From NCBI RefSeq assembly GCF_003609635.1, contig NZ_MCIA01000015.1, forward strand, positions 62,001 through 126,000: DNA of 64,000 nucleotides, given 5' to 3'. Origin of the DNA: Lacrimispora algidixylanolytica. GTDB lineage: Bacteria > Bacillota > Clostridia > Lachnospirales > Lachnospiraceae. The position numbers and the translations under genes are program-made. This document shows, in pieces, positions 8,981-17,068 of this stretch (positions are counted from its first letter, which is position 1; every line of letters begins with the position of its first letter). The notes under the pieces were generated by a model. That model did no database searches and was not told the origin of the DNA. It saw only the letters and a list, made by a program, of their open reading frames with translations.

Positions 8981-9028
8981 AAATATCTATATTTTATAGA
9001 TATTTATATGACAAAAGCTTTTTATAAT
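8981..9028 (+). promoter_or_regulatory. 11-bp palindrome and -10 element in the divergent intergenic region
   Basis: AAATATCTATA (8981-8991) and TATAGATATTT (8995-9005) form a perfect inverted repeat with a 3-base spacer. A TATAAT at 9023-9028 follows, but the -35 position (around 9000-9005) has no TTGACA and falls in the right arm of the repeat. This layout suits a regulator-dependent promoter for the gene at 9080. The adjacent PucR-type protein is the natural candidate. The rest of 8861-9079 shows no gene. Confidence 0.55.
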
Positions 9029-9079
9029 CACTTTCAATGATTGTACTAAAATTCAGGAAAAAAGAAAAGGAGAATATTC

Positions 9080-10027
9080 ATGTCAGTAAAAATTTTGGGA
9101 GTCAGCGCAGGGCGTAAAAACAGCAACAGTGATATCTTGTTAAAGGAGGCACTTCTTGCATGTCAGGAGGAGGGAGCCGATGTTACAATGATCAATTTAA
9201 GAGATTATAACATCATAGATTGTACTGGCTGCACCTCATGTACCATAGGCATGTCACAGGGAAAGAATACTGGATGCGTATTGGATAAAAAAGATGATAA
9301 GAAAAAGATTATGGAAGTGCTGTTAGAAGCTGACGGAGTTATTTTTGCAGCCCCCACTTATGATCTGCAAGCCTGTTCTGTATTTGCAAAGTTCGCCCAG
9401 AGAAGTCTGAGCTATGAGAACTCATTTCTGGAAGCCATTGGGGCAATTGAACATAAGGACAGAGTCAGCGCTTTGATTGCCGTAGGCGGTTCTACCCGTT
9501 CCTGGCAGTCCATGGCTTTAGAATCCATGCAGGCAGCTATGTTCACATCGGACTTTAAGGTAGTGGATATGTATCTTGCTACGAGAGTTCCGGCTCCTGC
9601 ACAATGTCTGCTTCATGATGAGATGATTGAACGAGTGGGGCAAATGGGGAAAAACATCATTACCGCAATCAATACTCCTGTGGAAGAACGCAAATGGCTG
9701 GGAGATGAAGACATGGGTTGGTGTCCAAACTGCCATTCCAATGCACTGATTTTGGGAGAAGTGCAGTGGGATGGACTTCATTTTCCAGTTGAATGCCAGG
9801 TATGCGGTGCTGGCGGAACCCTTGAAAAAGCAGATGAGGGGAAATGGAAGTTTGTGATTCAGGAAGATGGACTCATAAGAGACCGCAACACCCTGGAAGG
9901 AAGGGGGAAGCACCTGGAAGAAATTATCCATACACAGGGAGGATTCTTCTCCGATCCGGAGAAACGTAAGATCGCAAGTGAAAAGCTTGAAAAATACAAA
10001 AACCTAAATTTTAAAACAATATCATAA
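9080..10027 (+). CDS. Iron-sulfur flavoprotein (NADPH-dependent FMN reductase fold)
   Basis: A 315-residue protein. The N-terminus (about 1-190) is a flavodoxin-like FMN-reductase domain starting KILGVSAGRKNSNSD. It carries a compact cysteine motif Cys48, Cys51, Cys54 and Cys66, as in archaeal and clostridial iron-sulfur flavoproteins that bind one [4Fe-4S] cluster near FMN. Around residues 215-250 a CPNC...CQVC pair suggests a small zinc-ribbon or rubredoxin-like extension. It probably passes electrons as a soluble carrier or reduces a small substrate. It is the first gene of a four-gene redox run and begins 219 bases from the divergent PucR-type regulator gene. The partner is inferred to be the flavoprotein encoded next. 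Confidence 0.82.
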   Translation: MSVKILGVSAGRKNSNSDILLKEALLACQEEGADVTMINLRDYNIIDCTGCTSCTIGMSQGKNTGCVLDKKDDKKKIMEVLLEADGVIFAAPTYDLQACSVFAKFAQRSLSYENSFLEAIGAIEHKDRVSALIAVGGSTRSWQSMALESMQAAMFTSDFKVVDMYLATRVPAPAQCLLHDEMIERVGQMGKNIITAINTPVEERKWLGDEDMGWCPNCHSNALILGEVQWDGLHFPVECQVCGAGGTLEKADEGKWKFVIQEDGLIRDRNTLEGRGKHLEEIIHTQGGFFSDPEKRKIASEKLEKYKNLNFKTIS

Positions 10028-10047
10028 CAAAAAATGGAGGTATTTCG

Positions 10048-11529
10048 ATGAAGCAGTTACAGACAGATGTTATTGTGGTAGCAGCAGGACTTTCTGGTAT
10101 GGCAGCAGGCATCGCTGCAGCAGAAAATGGGGCAAAGGTAATGATATTTGAAAAATCCAATACAACGGGTGGCGCTGCTAATATGGGAATGGGACCTCTT
10201 GGGGTGGGGTCTCCCATACAAAAGGAGCATATGATTTCCCTAACAGCTGGTGAGGCATTTCGCAAGCACATGTATTATACCCATTACAAAGTGGATGCAC
10301 GTCTGGTCCGGGATTACTATTTCAAGTCTGGAGAGACCATTGAATGGCTTATGGACATGGGCGTGGAATTTTTGGGAGTACAGAGGGCGTTTAATGCACC
10401 GGAAGCAACAAGGGCATATTCAGATGGAGAGTTTACCTGGCATGTGGTGAAACCGGAAGGCGGTGGAGCCCCAGGCCCTCGATGTGCAACGGCCATGATA
10501 AAGAAAATGACCGAACGGGCGAAAGAGCTGGAAGTCGAACTTTACATGGAGACTCCTGTTGCCAGAATCATTATGGAAGATGGAAGGGCGGTGGGAGTCA
10601 TTGCCAAAGACCCAGACGGGGAAGAAATAGAGGCAAGAGCTAAGGCGGTGATTCTTGCAACCGGAGGTTTTGGAGATAATCCGGAAATGATTAAGGAACA
10701 GACTGGATATGAATTTGGTAAGACTATCTTTAATTTTGCCATACCTGGAATGAAGGGGGACGGAATTAAAATGGCATGGGAAGCTGGTGCCGGACATGCC
10801 CCCTGTACCATGGAGCTGATGTACCAGCTTCCGGATAACATGAATCATTTTATCCTAGACGGAGCATTCCGCCAGCCGTGTCTCTGGGTCAATCGAAATG
10901 GAAATCGTTTTATGCCAGAAGATCAGATTGCCAATACTACATTCACAGGCAATGCCATTTCCTCTCAGCCGGGTTATGTGGCCTATTCCATCTTTGACAG
11001 TAAGCTATTAAAGAAATATAAGAAAAAAGGCTCGGACATTATGTCTCATGTGCATCCCCACGATCTATTTGACCACTTTGACGATCAGTGGGAAAGAGAT
11101 CTGGCGGATGGATATGAGCCCATCTGTCAGGCGGATACCATTGAGGAATTGGCAGAGAAAGCCGGAATTGATCTGGAAGGGCTGGAAAAGCAGATCGAAG
11201 AGTACAATGAAATGTGTGAGGCAGGATTTGATGAGATCTTTGAAAAAGACCGTGCATATATGCAGCCCATTGAAAAAGGACCGTTTTATTGCTGCCGTCA
11301 GAATGTAGGGGCTTACGGTACTTTGGGCGGAGTAAAGATCAATCATAAGACACAGGTGTTGAATGAAGAGGCAAAGGTCATTCCTGGACTTTATTGTGTT
11401 GGGACAGATGCGTGCAATATTTTTGGAGATAGCTATCCTTTTATCCTTTCTGGAAATTCAATGGGATTTTGTTTAAACAGCGGAAGAATTGCAGGAGAAA
11501 ATGCAGCAGAAGAAGCGGTTGAATATTAA
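10048..11529 (+). CDS. Fumarate-reductase-like FAD-dependent oxidoreductase
   Basis: A 493-residue FAD_binding_2 flavoprotein of the fumarate reductase/urocanate reductase/ketosteroid dehydrogenase superfamily. The N-terminal dinucleotide loop reads AAGLSG (residues 12-17), with the first Gly of GxGxxG replaced by Ala. It continues with VMIFEKSNTTGGAA and ends with a VGTDACNIFGDSYPF ... GNSMGFCLNSGRIAG FAD-contact segment. The C-terminal active-site block differs from true fumarate reductases, so another activated C=C bond is likelier. No signal peptide is seen and no covalent FMN-binding domain. In this setting an enone of a flavonoid or a hydroxycinnamate is a reasonable guess; the actual substrate is unknown. 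An AATGGAGG site precedes the ATG. Confidence 0.83.
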   Translation: MKQLQTDVIVVAAGLSGMAAGIAAAENGAKVMIFEKSNTTGGAANMGMGPLGVGSPIQKEHMISLTAGEAFRKHMYYTHYKVDARLVRDYYFKSGETIEWLMDMGVEFLGVQRAFNAPEATRAYSDGEFTWHVVKPEGGGAPGPRCATAMIKKMTERAKELEVELYMETPVARIIMEDGRAVGVIAKDPDGEEIEARAKAVILATGGFGDNPEMIKEQTGYEFGKTIFNFAIPGMKGDGIKMAWEAGAGHAPCTMELMYQLPDNMNHFILDGAFRQPCLWVNRNGNRFMPEDQIANTTFTGNAISSQPGYVAYSIFDSKLLKKYKKKGSDIMSHVHPHDLFDHFDDQWERDLADGYEPICQADTIEELAEKAGIDLEGLEKQIEEYNEMCEAGFDEIFEKDRAYMQPIEKGPFYCCRQNVGAYGTLGGVKINHKTQVLNEEAKVIPGLYCVGTDACNIFGDSYPFILSGNSMGFCLNSGRIAGENAAEEAVEY

Positions 11530-11570
11530 TGTCTTAGCATCTGAGAGCAGGTTCGTTCGATGGAGGAAAT

Positions 11571-13661
11571 ATGTGGTTAACAATTAATGATAAGCAGATA
11601 GAGGCAAACGAAGGAATGTCAATCTTAAATGCTGCTTTGGGGGCAGGTATATACATTCCACATCTTTGCGGACACCCTGATTTGGAAGCTGTAGGTGGAT
11701 GCCGCCTGTGTTCGGTAGAGATTGATGGAATGGAAGAGGCAGTTCCTTCCTGCATGATAAAGGTGCAGGAAGGGATGAAGGTTACTGTTCATGGACCAAA
11801 GGCAGAAAGAACTAGAAAAACAGCCATGGAACTGATTCTTGCAACTCATCCGGCTGACTGTACCGGCTGTCCGAAGTATGGAAAATGTGAATTGCAGTCC
11901 ATGTATCAGTATCTGGGAGTGGGTCCTGAGCGGTGGAAAAAGAAGTCCAGAACAGTCCCAACCGATGACAGCAATCCCCTAATCAGGCATTTGTTTACCA
12001 GATGCGTTCGTTGTGGACGTTGCGTGCGTGCCTGCAGAGAACTTCGTGGGGTGAAGGTGTTAGATTTTCAAAGAACACAGGAGGGAGTGCGCATCGGAAC
12101 CGGTGGGAACATTTCCTTAAAAGAAGCTGGTTGTAAATTTTGTGGGGCATGCATTGAAGTCTGTCCTACCGGATCCATTATGGATGCCTTGGGACAGATT
12201 AACGAAGAAGCGTCTTATGGGGAACGTGTGGTTCCCTGCAAGGCGGCATGTCCAGCACACACAGACATTCCCCGTTACTTGAGGTACATAAAAGAGGGCG
12301 AATATGAGAAAGCAACGGCGGTCATTCGTGAAAAGCTGCCTTTTCCGGAAGCACTGGGATGTATTTGCAATCACGTATGCGAAACAGCCTGTAAACGCAA
12401 TGAGCTTGGAGAGCCGTTGTCTATCTGCAAGTTAAAAAGAGCTGCCGCTTCTGTTCATTCCGATGATTGGAAGAAAAATAGAAAGATCGCAGATTCCACA
12501 GGAAAAAAGGTGGCTGTTATCGGAGCGGGTCCGGCGGGTCTGACAGCGGCCTATTATCTGGCAAAGAAAGGTCATGAAGTAACCGTCTTTGAGATCAACG
12601 AAAAAGCCGGTGGACAGTGTCGTTATGGAATCCCATCCTATCGGTTGCCAGACGAGGTGATGGACCGTGAAATCGACGATATTCTGGAAGTAGGAGTCCA
12701 GCTGAAGGTAAATACTACGGCAGAAGCACCGGAAGTTCTTTTAAAACAGGGATATGATACCGTTTTAATTGCAACCGGCACCCATAAGGGCACCTTGCTG
12801 CCTCTGGAGGGAAATAAGCTTTCCGGAGTCATTCTAAATACGGATTTCCTAAAAAATGCACGAAGAAACCAGATCAGAAATCTTGGTAAAAAAGTGATGG
12901 TGCTGGGCGGTGGAAATGTTGCTTATGACTGTGCTAGAACAGCTCTTCGCCTGGGGGCAGAGGAGGTTCATATTGCCTGCTTAGAAAGCAGGGATAAAAT
13001 GACTGCAGCAGCAGAAGAAATCCAGGAAGGATGCGACGAGGGAGTCATTCTTCATTCCGGTCATTCCTTTCTTCGTATTACAGGCGACACGAAAGTACAG
13101 GGCGTTGAGCTTCAAAAAGTGGAGAAGTTTTATTTTGACGAAAACCGAAAAGCGGTCATAGAGCTTGTAGAGGGGTCTAGGGAGATTATACCTGTGGATC
13201 ATGTGATATTTGCTGTGGGACAGGCACCTGATGAGACGGAGAAGTTAGGAGTGGAATTAAACCACGGTTTCTATGTAAAGGTAAACAGTTCTTTTGCTAC
13301 CAATTTGCCGGGTGTTTATGGAGCCGGAGATGTGGTAACCGGAACAAGATCAGTAATAGAAGCAATTGCAGCCGGGAGACAGTCTGCCGTAGAGATGGAC
13401 CGTTACCTTGGGGGAGACGGAGATATCTCAGAAGAACTACTAGAAAAGGAAACAGCGGATCCTTTTCTTGGAAGGACGAAAGACTTTGGAAACTTAGAGC
13501 GGCTCTCACCGCCTCTTCTGGATCCCCAGGAGCGGAAAAATAGCTTTGATGCCGTGGAACAAACATTTACCTGCGAGGAAGCTAAATGTGAGGCCAGACG
13601 CTGCTTGCAATGTGATCTGAGGTTGAATGTGACAAATCCAAAGCTTTGGAACGAATATTAG
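11571..13661 (+). CDS. NuoG-like ferredoxin domain fused to GltD-like FAD/NAD(P) oxidoreductase
   Basis: A 696-residue electron-transfer protein. Residues 1-75 are a [2Fe-2S] ferredoxin domain (Cys33, Cys44, Cys47, Cys61). Next is the NuoG-type cluster region HPADCTGCPKYGKCELQ (about 99-115), then two [4Fe-4S] motifs CVRCGRCVRAC and CKFCGACIEVCPTG (about 146-205). From about 220 onward it is a glutamate-synthase small-subunit-like module with CKAACPAHTDIPRY, the FAD loop GAGPAGLTAAYY and the NAD(P) loop LGGGNVAYDCA. It can oxidise NAD(P)H and feed Fe-S clusters. With the next gene it forms a likely soluble complex that drives the flavoprotein at 10048. Electron bifurcation or confurcation is possible but not shown. 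Confidence 0.85.
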   Translation: MWLTINDKQIEANEGMSILNAALGAGIYIPHLCGHPDLEAVGGCRLCSVEIDGMEEAVPSCMIKVQEGMKVTVHGPKAERTRKTAMELILATHPADCTGCPKYGKCELQSMYQYLGVGPERWKKKSRTVPTDDSNPLIRHLFTRCVRCGRCVRACRELRGVKVLDFQRTQEGVRIGTGGNISLKEAGCKFCGACIEVCPTGSIMDALGQINEEASYGERVVPCKAACPAHTDIPRYLRYIKEGEYEKATAVIREKLPFPEALGCICNHVCETACKRNELGEPLSICKLKRAAASVHSDDWKKNRKIADSTGKKVAVIGAGPAGLTAAYYLAKKGHEVTVFEINEKAGGQCRYGIPSYRLPDEVMDREIDDILEVGVQLKVNTTAEAPEVLLKQGYDTVLIATGTHKGTLLPLEGNKLSGVILNTDFLKNARRNQIRNLGKKVMVLGGGNVAYDCARTALRLGAEEVHIACLESRDKMTAAAEEIQEGCDEGVILHSGHSFLRITGDTKVQGVELQKVEKFYFDENRKAVIELVEGSREIIPVDHVIFAVGQAPDETEKLGVELNHGFYVKVNSSFATNLPGVYGAGDVVTGTRSVIEAIAAGRQSAVEMDRYLGGDGDISEELLEKETADPFLGRTKDFGNLERLSPPLLDPQERKNSFDAVEQTFTCEEAKCEARRCLQCDLRLNVTNPKLWNEY

Positions 13662-13673
13662 GAGGAACGAAGG

Positions 13674-14762
13674 ATGATGGATACGATTATTTGCAATGCA
13701 ATGCCGGTATATCATGAGGCACCTGTTTCTCCTATGCTTTTAAAAGATAACACGGAAAAGGTCATGGAAGCGCTATTAAAGGAACCTGCTGATGTTCGTT
13801 ACCTGATTGTGCCGGAAGGTGGCTGGGAATGGGATAAACCTGAGGGTCTGACAGTCATCGAGACTCGTCATAAATCCGGTTTTACTTATGGAAATAATTC
13901 TGCTCTGATAAAGGTAACTGAGGGAGAAAAACCGATTCCATTATGCCGCAACGATGGGGGTATTTGCGGTGAAAGCAGAGTAATAACGGTTGAAGAATTA
14001 CTAAATGCCGAAAAGAAGAAAGTGTATGTCGGAGGTAAGGCGGAGAAAAAGGGTTTTCTTGATTTTGATAGGAACATAACTCCAAGAGATATACTGGCTG
14101 CCGCTGGTGTGAAGGGGATATTCAAGGCAATGTATTTCGGTCATCCAATGGGAGTTTTCATCAATGAGACCACGATGGATCAACCAATTGAACTGACCAC
14201 GGATTATATTGAAATCCTGAATGAAACAGATTGCATGCTAGATTTCCTTCTTAAAACCGCAGACAGATACGAAAAAGAGGCCTGTGGGAGATGTGTATTT
14301 GGTTATGAAGGTGTTTTCCAGATTCGGATGCTTTTAACGGATATGACTTTAAAAAAAGGGAAGATGTCTGATGTAGATTTAATGTTGGAATTATGCCATG
14401 AGATGAAGCAACAGTCTCTGTGTGAATCGGGTTTTTCCATTGCCAATACGGTGAAGAGTGCTCTAGACTGTTTCAAAAGTGAAATAGAGGAGCATATCAC
14501 CAAGAAAAGCTGTAAAGCAGGAGTCTGCCAGAAATTTCTCACGTTTCACATTCTGCCGGATTTATGTACCGGCTGCATGGAATGTCTTGATGTATGTGAG
14601 GATGATGCCATTCTTGGGAAAAAGAAATTTATCCATGTCATCGACCAGAATGAATGCTCCGGGTGTGGTGCCTGTATAGAAGCCTGTGAGGAAAATGCAA
14701 TTATAAGGGCAAGAGCGGATAAACCTAAATGTCCGAAAAAACCGGTTCCTTGCAAACATTAA
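13674..14762 (+). CDS. NuoF-like Fe-S protein lacking the FMN/NADH domain, with two C-terminal 4Fe-4S motifs
   Basis: A 362-residue protein. The middle part resembles the SLBB and N3-cluster parts of NuoF: GVKGIFKAMYFGHPMG, then EACGRCVFGYEGVFQIRMLL, then QSLCESGFSIANTV and a SEIEEHI tail. The N-terminal GRGGAGF FMN/NADH fold of NuoF is missing; residues 1-130 are unlike it. Two ferredoxin motifs, CTGCMECLDVC and CSGCGACIEAC, close the protein. NADH oxidation is therefore more likely at the GltD-like partner, with this subunit wiring clusters. An ATGATG pair at 13674/13677 makes the exact start uncertain by one residue. It is the last gene of the redox module. Confidence 0.8.
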   Translation: MMDTIICNAMPVYHEAPVSPMLLKDNTEKVMEALLKEPADVRYLIVPEGGWEWDKPEGLTVIETRHKSGFTYGNNSALIKVTEGEKPIPLCRNDGGICGESRVITVEELLNAEKKKVYVGGKAEKKGFLDFDRNITPRDILAAAGVKGIFKAMYFGHPMGVFINETTMDQPIELTTDYIEILNETDCMLDFLLKTADRYEKEACGRCVFGYEGVFQIRMLLTDMTLKKGKMSDVDLMLELCHEMKQQSLCESGFSIANTVKSALDCFKSEIEEHITKKSCKAGVCQKFLTFHILPDLCTGCMECLDVCEDDAILGKKKFIHVIDQNECSGCGACIEACEENAIIRARADKPKCPKKPVPCKH

Positions 14763-14914
14763 AAGAGCATTCTCAATAAGCTATTTACAACGGAGTAAAT
14801 ATATCTTACATACAAAGATTTGCTTCTTTGAGGTGAGCAACCGACATGTTGTGAGAGAGCTTGAATATCGTGCAAGTGGTTAAGTGTTTTGTCTGCTTAT
14901 CTCCATTATAAACG

Positions 14915-14944
14915 AAAGCCATAAGGTCAAGATCTTATGGCTTT
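14915..14944. terminator. Probable terminator hairpin after the redox module
   Basis: AAAGCCATAAG (14915-14925) and CTTATGGCTTT (14934-14944) are a perfect 11-bp inverted repeat between two converging genes. The T tract is short (CTTTGCTTG), so it may end transcription weakly from either side. No gene is seen in 14763-15004. Confidence 0.6.
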
Positions 14945-15004
14945 GCTTGTGTAAAGTTATCTTATAGAAATGCTACAACATATTTCTTTTAGAAAATATT
15001 ATCT

Positions 15005-15448
15005 TTATTTTATTTCCCTTAAATCGTAAAGTGTCTTGAGAAGAGTATTATACTGTTCTTTCCCTACAATTTGCTCCAATTTCATCTGGGCCTCTTGCCA
15101 ATGAGGCATAGCAAGTGCAAGCTTGCTTTTCCCCTCTTCACTGATTGTGATACACTTTTTCCTGGAATCTGCATCCTCTATAGTAACGTTAACATATCCT
15201 TTTTTTCGTAGAATTTCCACATTTCTGGTTACTGTTGTTTGGTCCATCATTGCAAAATCAGCTAGTTCATTAACGGAAATCCCATTTTCTCTTGAGTTAA
15301 TATCATTTAACAATGCGAATTGAGGAGATTTAAGCCCAGAAGAATGAAAAGCCTTGTCGTAATACTGCGTGATTACTCGAGTCGTCATTCGAAGGTTTCG
15401 GCAGGCACAATCTGCCAAGCTTAAACCGTGATCGTTTTGAAGTTCCAT
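15005..15448 (-). CDS. MarR-family transcriptional regulator
   Basis: A 147-residue winged-helix regulator of typical length. The helix-turn-helix lies around ISVNELADFAMMDQTTVTRN and the wing around GYVNVTIEDADSRKKCITIS. MarR proteins are dimers released from palindromic operators by small phenolic or oxidising ligands. A GGAGGAAT site lies upstream of the ATG. A 12-bp perfect palindrome stands 22 bases before the start, and the same sequence recurs upstream of the neighbouring Fe-S reductase gene, suggesting self-control and control of that gene. A Cys near the N-terminus (ADCACRN) could give redox sensing, which is only a possibility. Confidence 0.88.
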   Translation of the reverse strand: MELQNDHGLSLADCACRNLRMTTRVITQYYDKAFHSSGLKSPQFALLNDINSRENGISVNELADFAMMDQTTVTRNVEILRKKGYVNVTIEDADSRKKCITISEEGKSKLALAMPHWQEAQMKLEQIVGKEQYNTLLKTLYDLREIK

Positions 15449-15468
15449 TTTCTATTCCTCCGATCCTT

Positions 15469-15481
15469 GTATATGCATATA
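15469..15481. promoter_or_regulatory. MarR-type operator candidate, copy 1
   Basis: GTATATGCATATA occupies 15469-15481; its last 12 bases are a perfect palindrome. It lies just upstream of the MarR gene start, where an autorepressing site is expected. The identical 13 bases occur at 16793-16805. Confidence 0.6.
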
Positions 15482-15537
15482 ACCATAGTTAAAAAAAGGA
15501 GTTTTGTCAAGTTTGTAGAACTTCATATGCCAAAGTA

Positions 15538-16590
15538 TTATGTTAGACCATGCTTCTTGCAGACGGTGTCTGCCATCTCCCGAACCTGTTCATATTTACT
15601 CTCGCAAGCCTCCAAAATGGAAGAATTGAAATGTTCTTGGTATCGGTTGTCCATAAAATTTAATGCATCCACTTGCCATTTCCATAGTTCATCTTGTGAC
15701 AGGTAGAAGAATTTAGGCTGAACGTTCTGCTGATAATATGATTCATCCATTTTCAAAATGTTTTCGGCGGTCAGATAAGGGGAGAGCGCCATAACGCCTG
15801 GGAAATCTTTATCCCCTTTCCATTTACCTTGATTCATGGGACAAACCTCCTGACAGATATCACAACCATAAATCCAGTCGCCAAAATTAGAGGCCATAGG
15901 CTCATTCGGGAGATCACGTCCTCCAAAGGTTGTTAAAAACGAAACACAGCTTAGTGGGTTCATGGTGTATGCTTCACATAATGAAGTGGTGGGGCAGGCT
16001 TTGATGCAACGATCACAATGTTTAGGGCAGGCTGGCAAAGTGGTCTGTTGTAGAAGTTCCATTTTTTGGTCAGTTAGGAAAGCTTCAATGCGTATCCAGG
16101 AACCAGATTCCGTATAGAAAAAATTGTTGCGACGAATGATGCCTAACCCAGCTTTCATCGCCGCCCAACGTAAAGCGACAACACCAAATTTTCGGTTTGT
16201 CTCTACCCGAAGACCAAGTTCCTTTAGGTGGTTTTCAAGAAGTTGACTGTGTTGATATTCCTCGGCTTGTTCATCAATGCGCGTATCAAATAAATAAGCT
16301 TTTGCAATATGCCCAGAGATCTCTTCTGGTACTTTATATTGTGAGTAGGGTACCGTTAATACGATAATGGATTTCGCCCATGGATATTGCTCTTGAAAGT
16401 TTTTTAGACGTTTTTGTCCTTGGTAAAATTGGCCGGAACCTGTTGCTTTTTCGATGCGTTCGTCTAGTTTTTCTCCATATCCTTCCATCATGTCGACAGG
16501 AATGATGCCACATTTCTCATATCCTAACTCAAGAGCTTTTCTTTGTATCTGGTTTTCCATAGAGTTATCTGAAAAATTTACATTACTCAT
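15538..16590 (-). CDS. QueG-like (DUF1730) 4Fe-4S reductase
   Basis: A 350-residue protein resembling epoxyqueuosine reductase and its paralogues. An N-terminal DUF1730-like cobalamin-binding fold is followed by two [4Fe-4S] motifs, CPKHCDRCIKACPT and YGCDICQEVCPMN. QueG enzymes use cobalamin to remove an epoxide oxygen in tRNA queuosine; related proteins act as reductive dehalogenase-like or uncharacterised reductases. The gene shares a 13-bp palindrome with the adjacent MarR gene, which is unusual for a tRNA-modification gene and points to an inducible role in detoxification or in reduction of a phenolic. The family is secure and the substrate is not. Confidence 0.75.
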   Translation of the reverse strand: MSNVNFSDNSMENQIQRKALELGYEKCGIIPVDMMEGYGEKLDERIEKATGSGQFYQGQKRLKNFQEQYPWAKSIIVLTVPYSQYKVPEEISGHIAKAYLFDTRIDEQAEEYQHSQLLENHLKELGLRVETNRKFGVVALRWAAMKAGLGIIRRNNFFYTESGSWIRIEAFLTDQKMELLQQTTLPACPKHCDRCIKACPTTSLCEAYTMNPLSCVSFLTTFGGRDLPNEPMASNFGDWIYGCDICQEVCPMNQGKWKGDKDFPGVMALSPYLTAENILKMDESYYQQNVQPKFFYLSQDELWKWQVDALNFMDNRYQEHFNSSILEACESKYEQVREMADTVCKKHGLT

Positions 16591-16792
16591 AGTTTATCTA
16601 CCTCGGAATCCTTTCTTATCTGCAATCCTTTTATAAGTAGCAGAGCGAATCAGGTGATTTTGACTGAAACACTGGCCAATGTGGTGATATCAAATAATGA
16701 TTTCATCATGGATTAATCCTCGAAAACAATTATTTTATATACGTTCAAGCCGCATATATTTGAGTTACTTGCCAGCAAAAGAAAATATATAT

Positions 16793-16805
16793 GTATATGC
16801 ATATA
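16793..16805. promoter_or_regulatory. MarR-type operator candidate, copy 2
   Basis: Exact repeat of the 13-base palindromic sequence found at 15469-15481, here about 200 bases upstream of the QueG-like start. An ATATAT tract flanks it. Long 5' leader or a distant promoter must be assumed if it controls that gene. Confidence 0.5.
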
Positions 16806-16938
16806 TTATCGAGTTCTTATTTATTTGTCAAGAATAATAATTTGTAAATAAATCAAAAATAGTACCAAGGTTATGCTGAGGAGAACGATTTATGTGGAAA
16901 CAATGAGTAAACATCACATTGGGGAATAGAACAAAGTA

Positions 16939-16983
16939 ACAATTAGGGCTGTGCATCAAGTTTCGATGCACAGCCCTAATTGT
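16939..16983 (-). terminator. 19-bp perfect hairpin, possible terminator of the endolysin gene
   Basis: Bases 16939-16957 and 16965-16983 are perfectly complementary around a 7-base loop (AAGTTTC). The core is GGGCTGTGCATC. No T tract of note follows on the plus strand; on the minus strand the next bases are TACTTTGTTC. It lies downstream of the endolysin gene read on the minus strand. It could also be a residue of a mobile element end. Confidence 0.5.
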
Positions 16984-17035
16984 AATGTAATTTATTTCGT
17001 TTGTTTTTATGAAAGACTATTATGTTAAGTGTAAG

Positions 17036-17064
17036 ATAAGTCATATATAAGTCATTGATAAGTC
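17036..17064. repeat. Three 7-bp direct repeats at 11-bp spacing
   Basis: ATAAGTC occurs at 17036-17042, 17047-17053 and 17058-17064, each shifted by 11 bases, about one helical turn. They sit directly after the stop of the endolysin gene. Their role is unknown and chance is possible in such AT-rich DNA. Confidence 0.45.
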
Positions 17065-17068
17065 GGCT

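Larger units (their letters stand above)
16591..17068. other. Non-coding stretch with operator, hairpin and direct repeats
   Basis: No supported gene. The region next to 16590 is the promoter side of the QueG-like gene and is AT-rich. It contains the second GTATATGCATATA palindrome, a 19-bp perfect hairpin at 16939-16983 and three ATAAGTC direct repeats at 17036-17064. These are listed separately. Confidence 0.6.
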
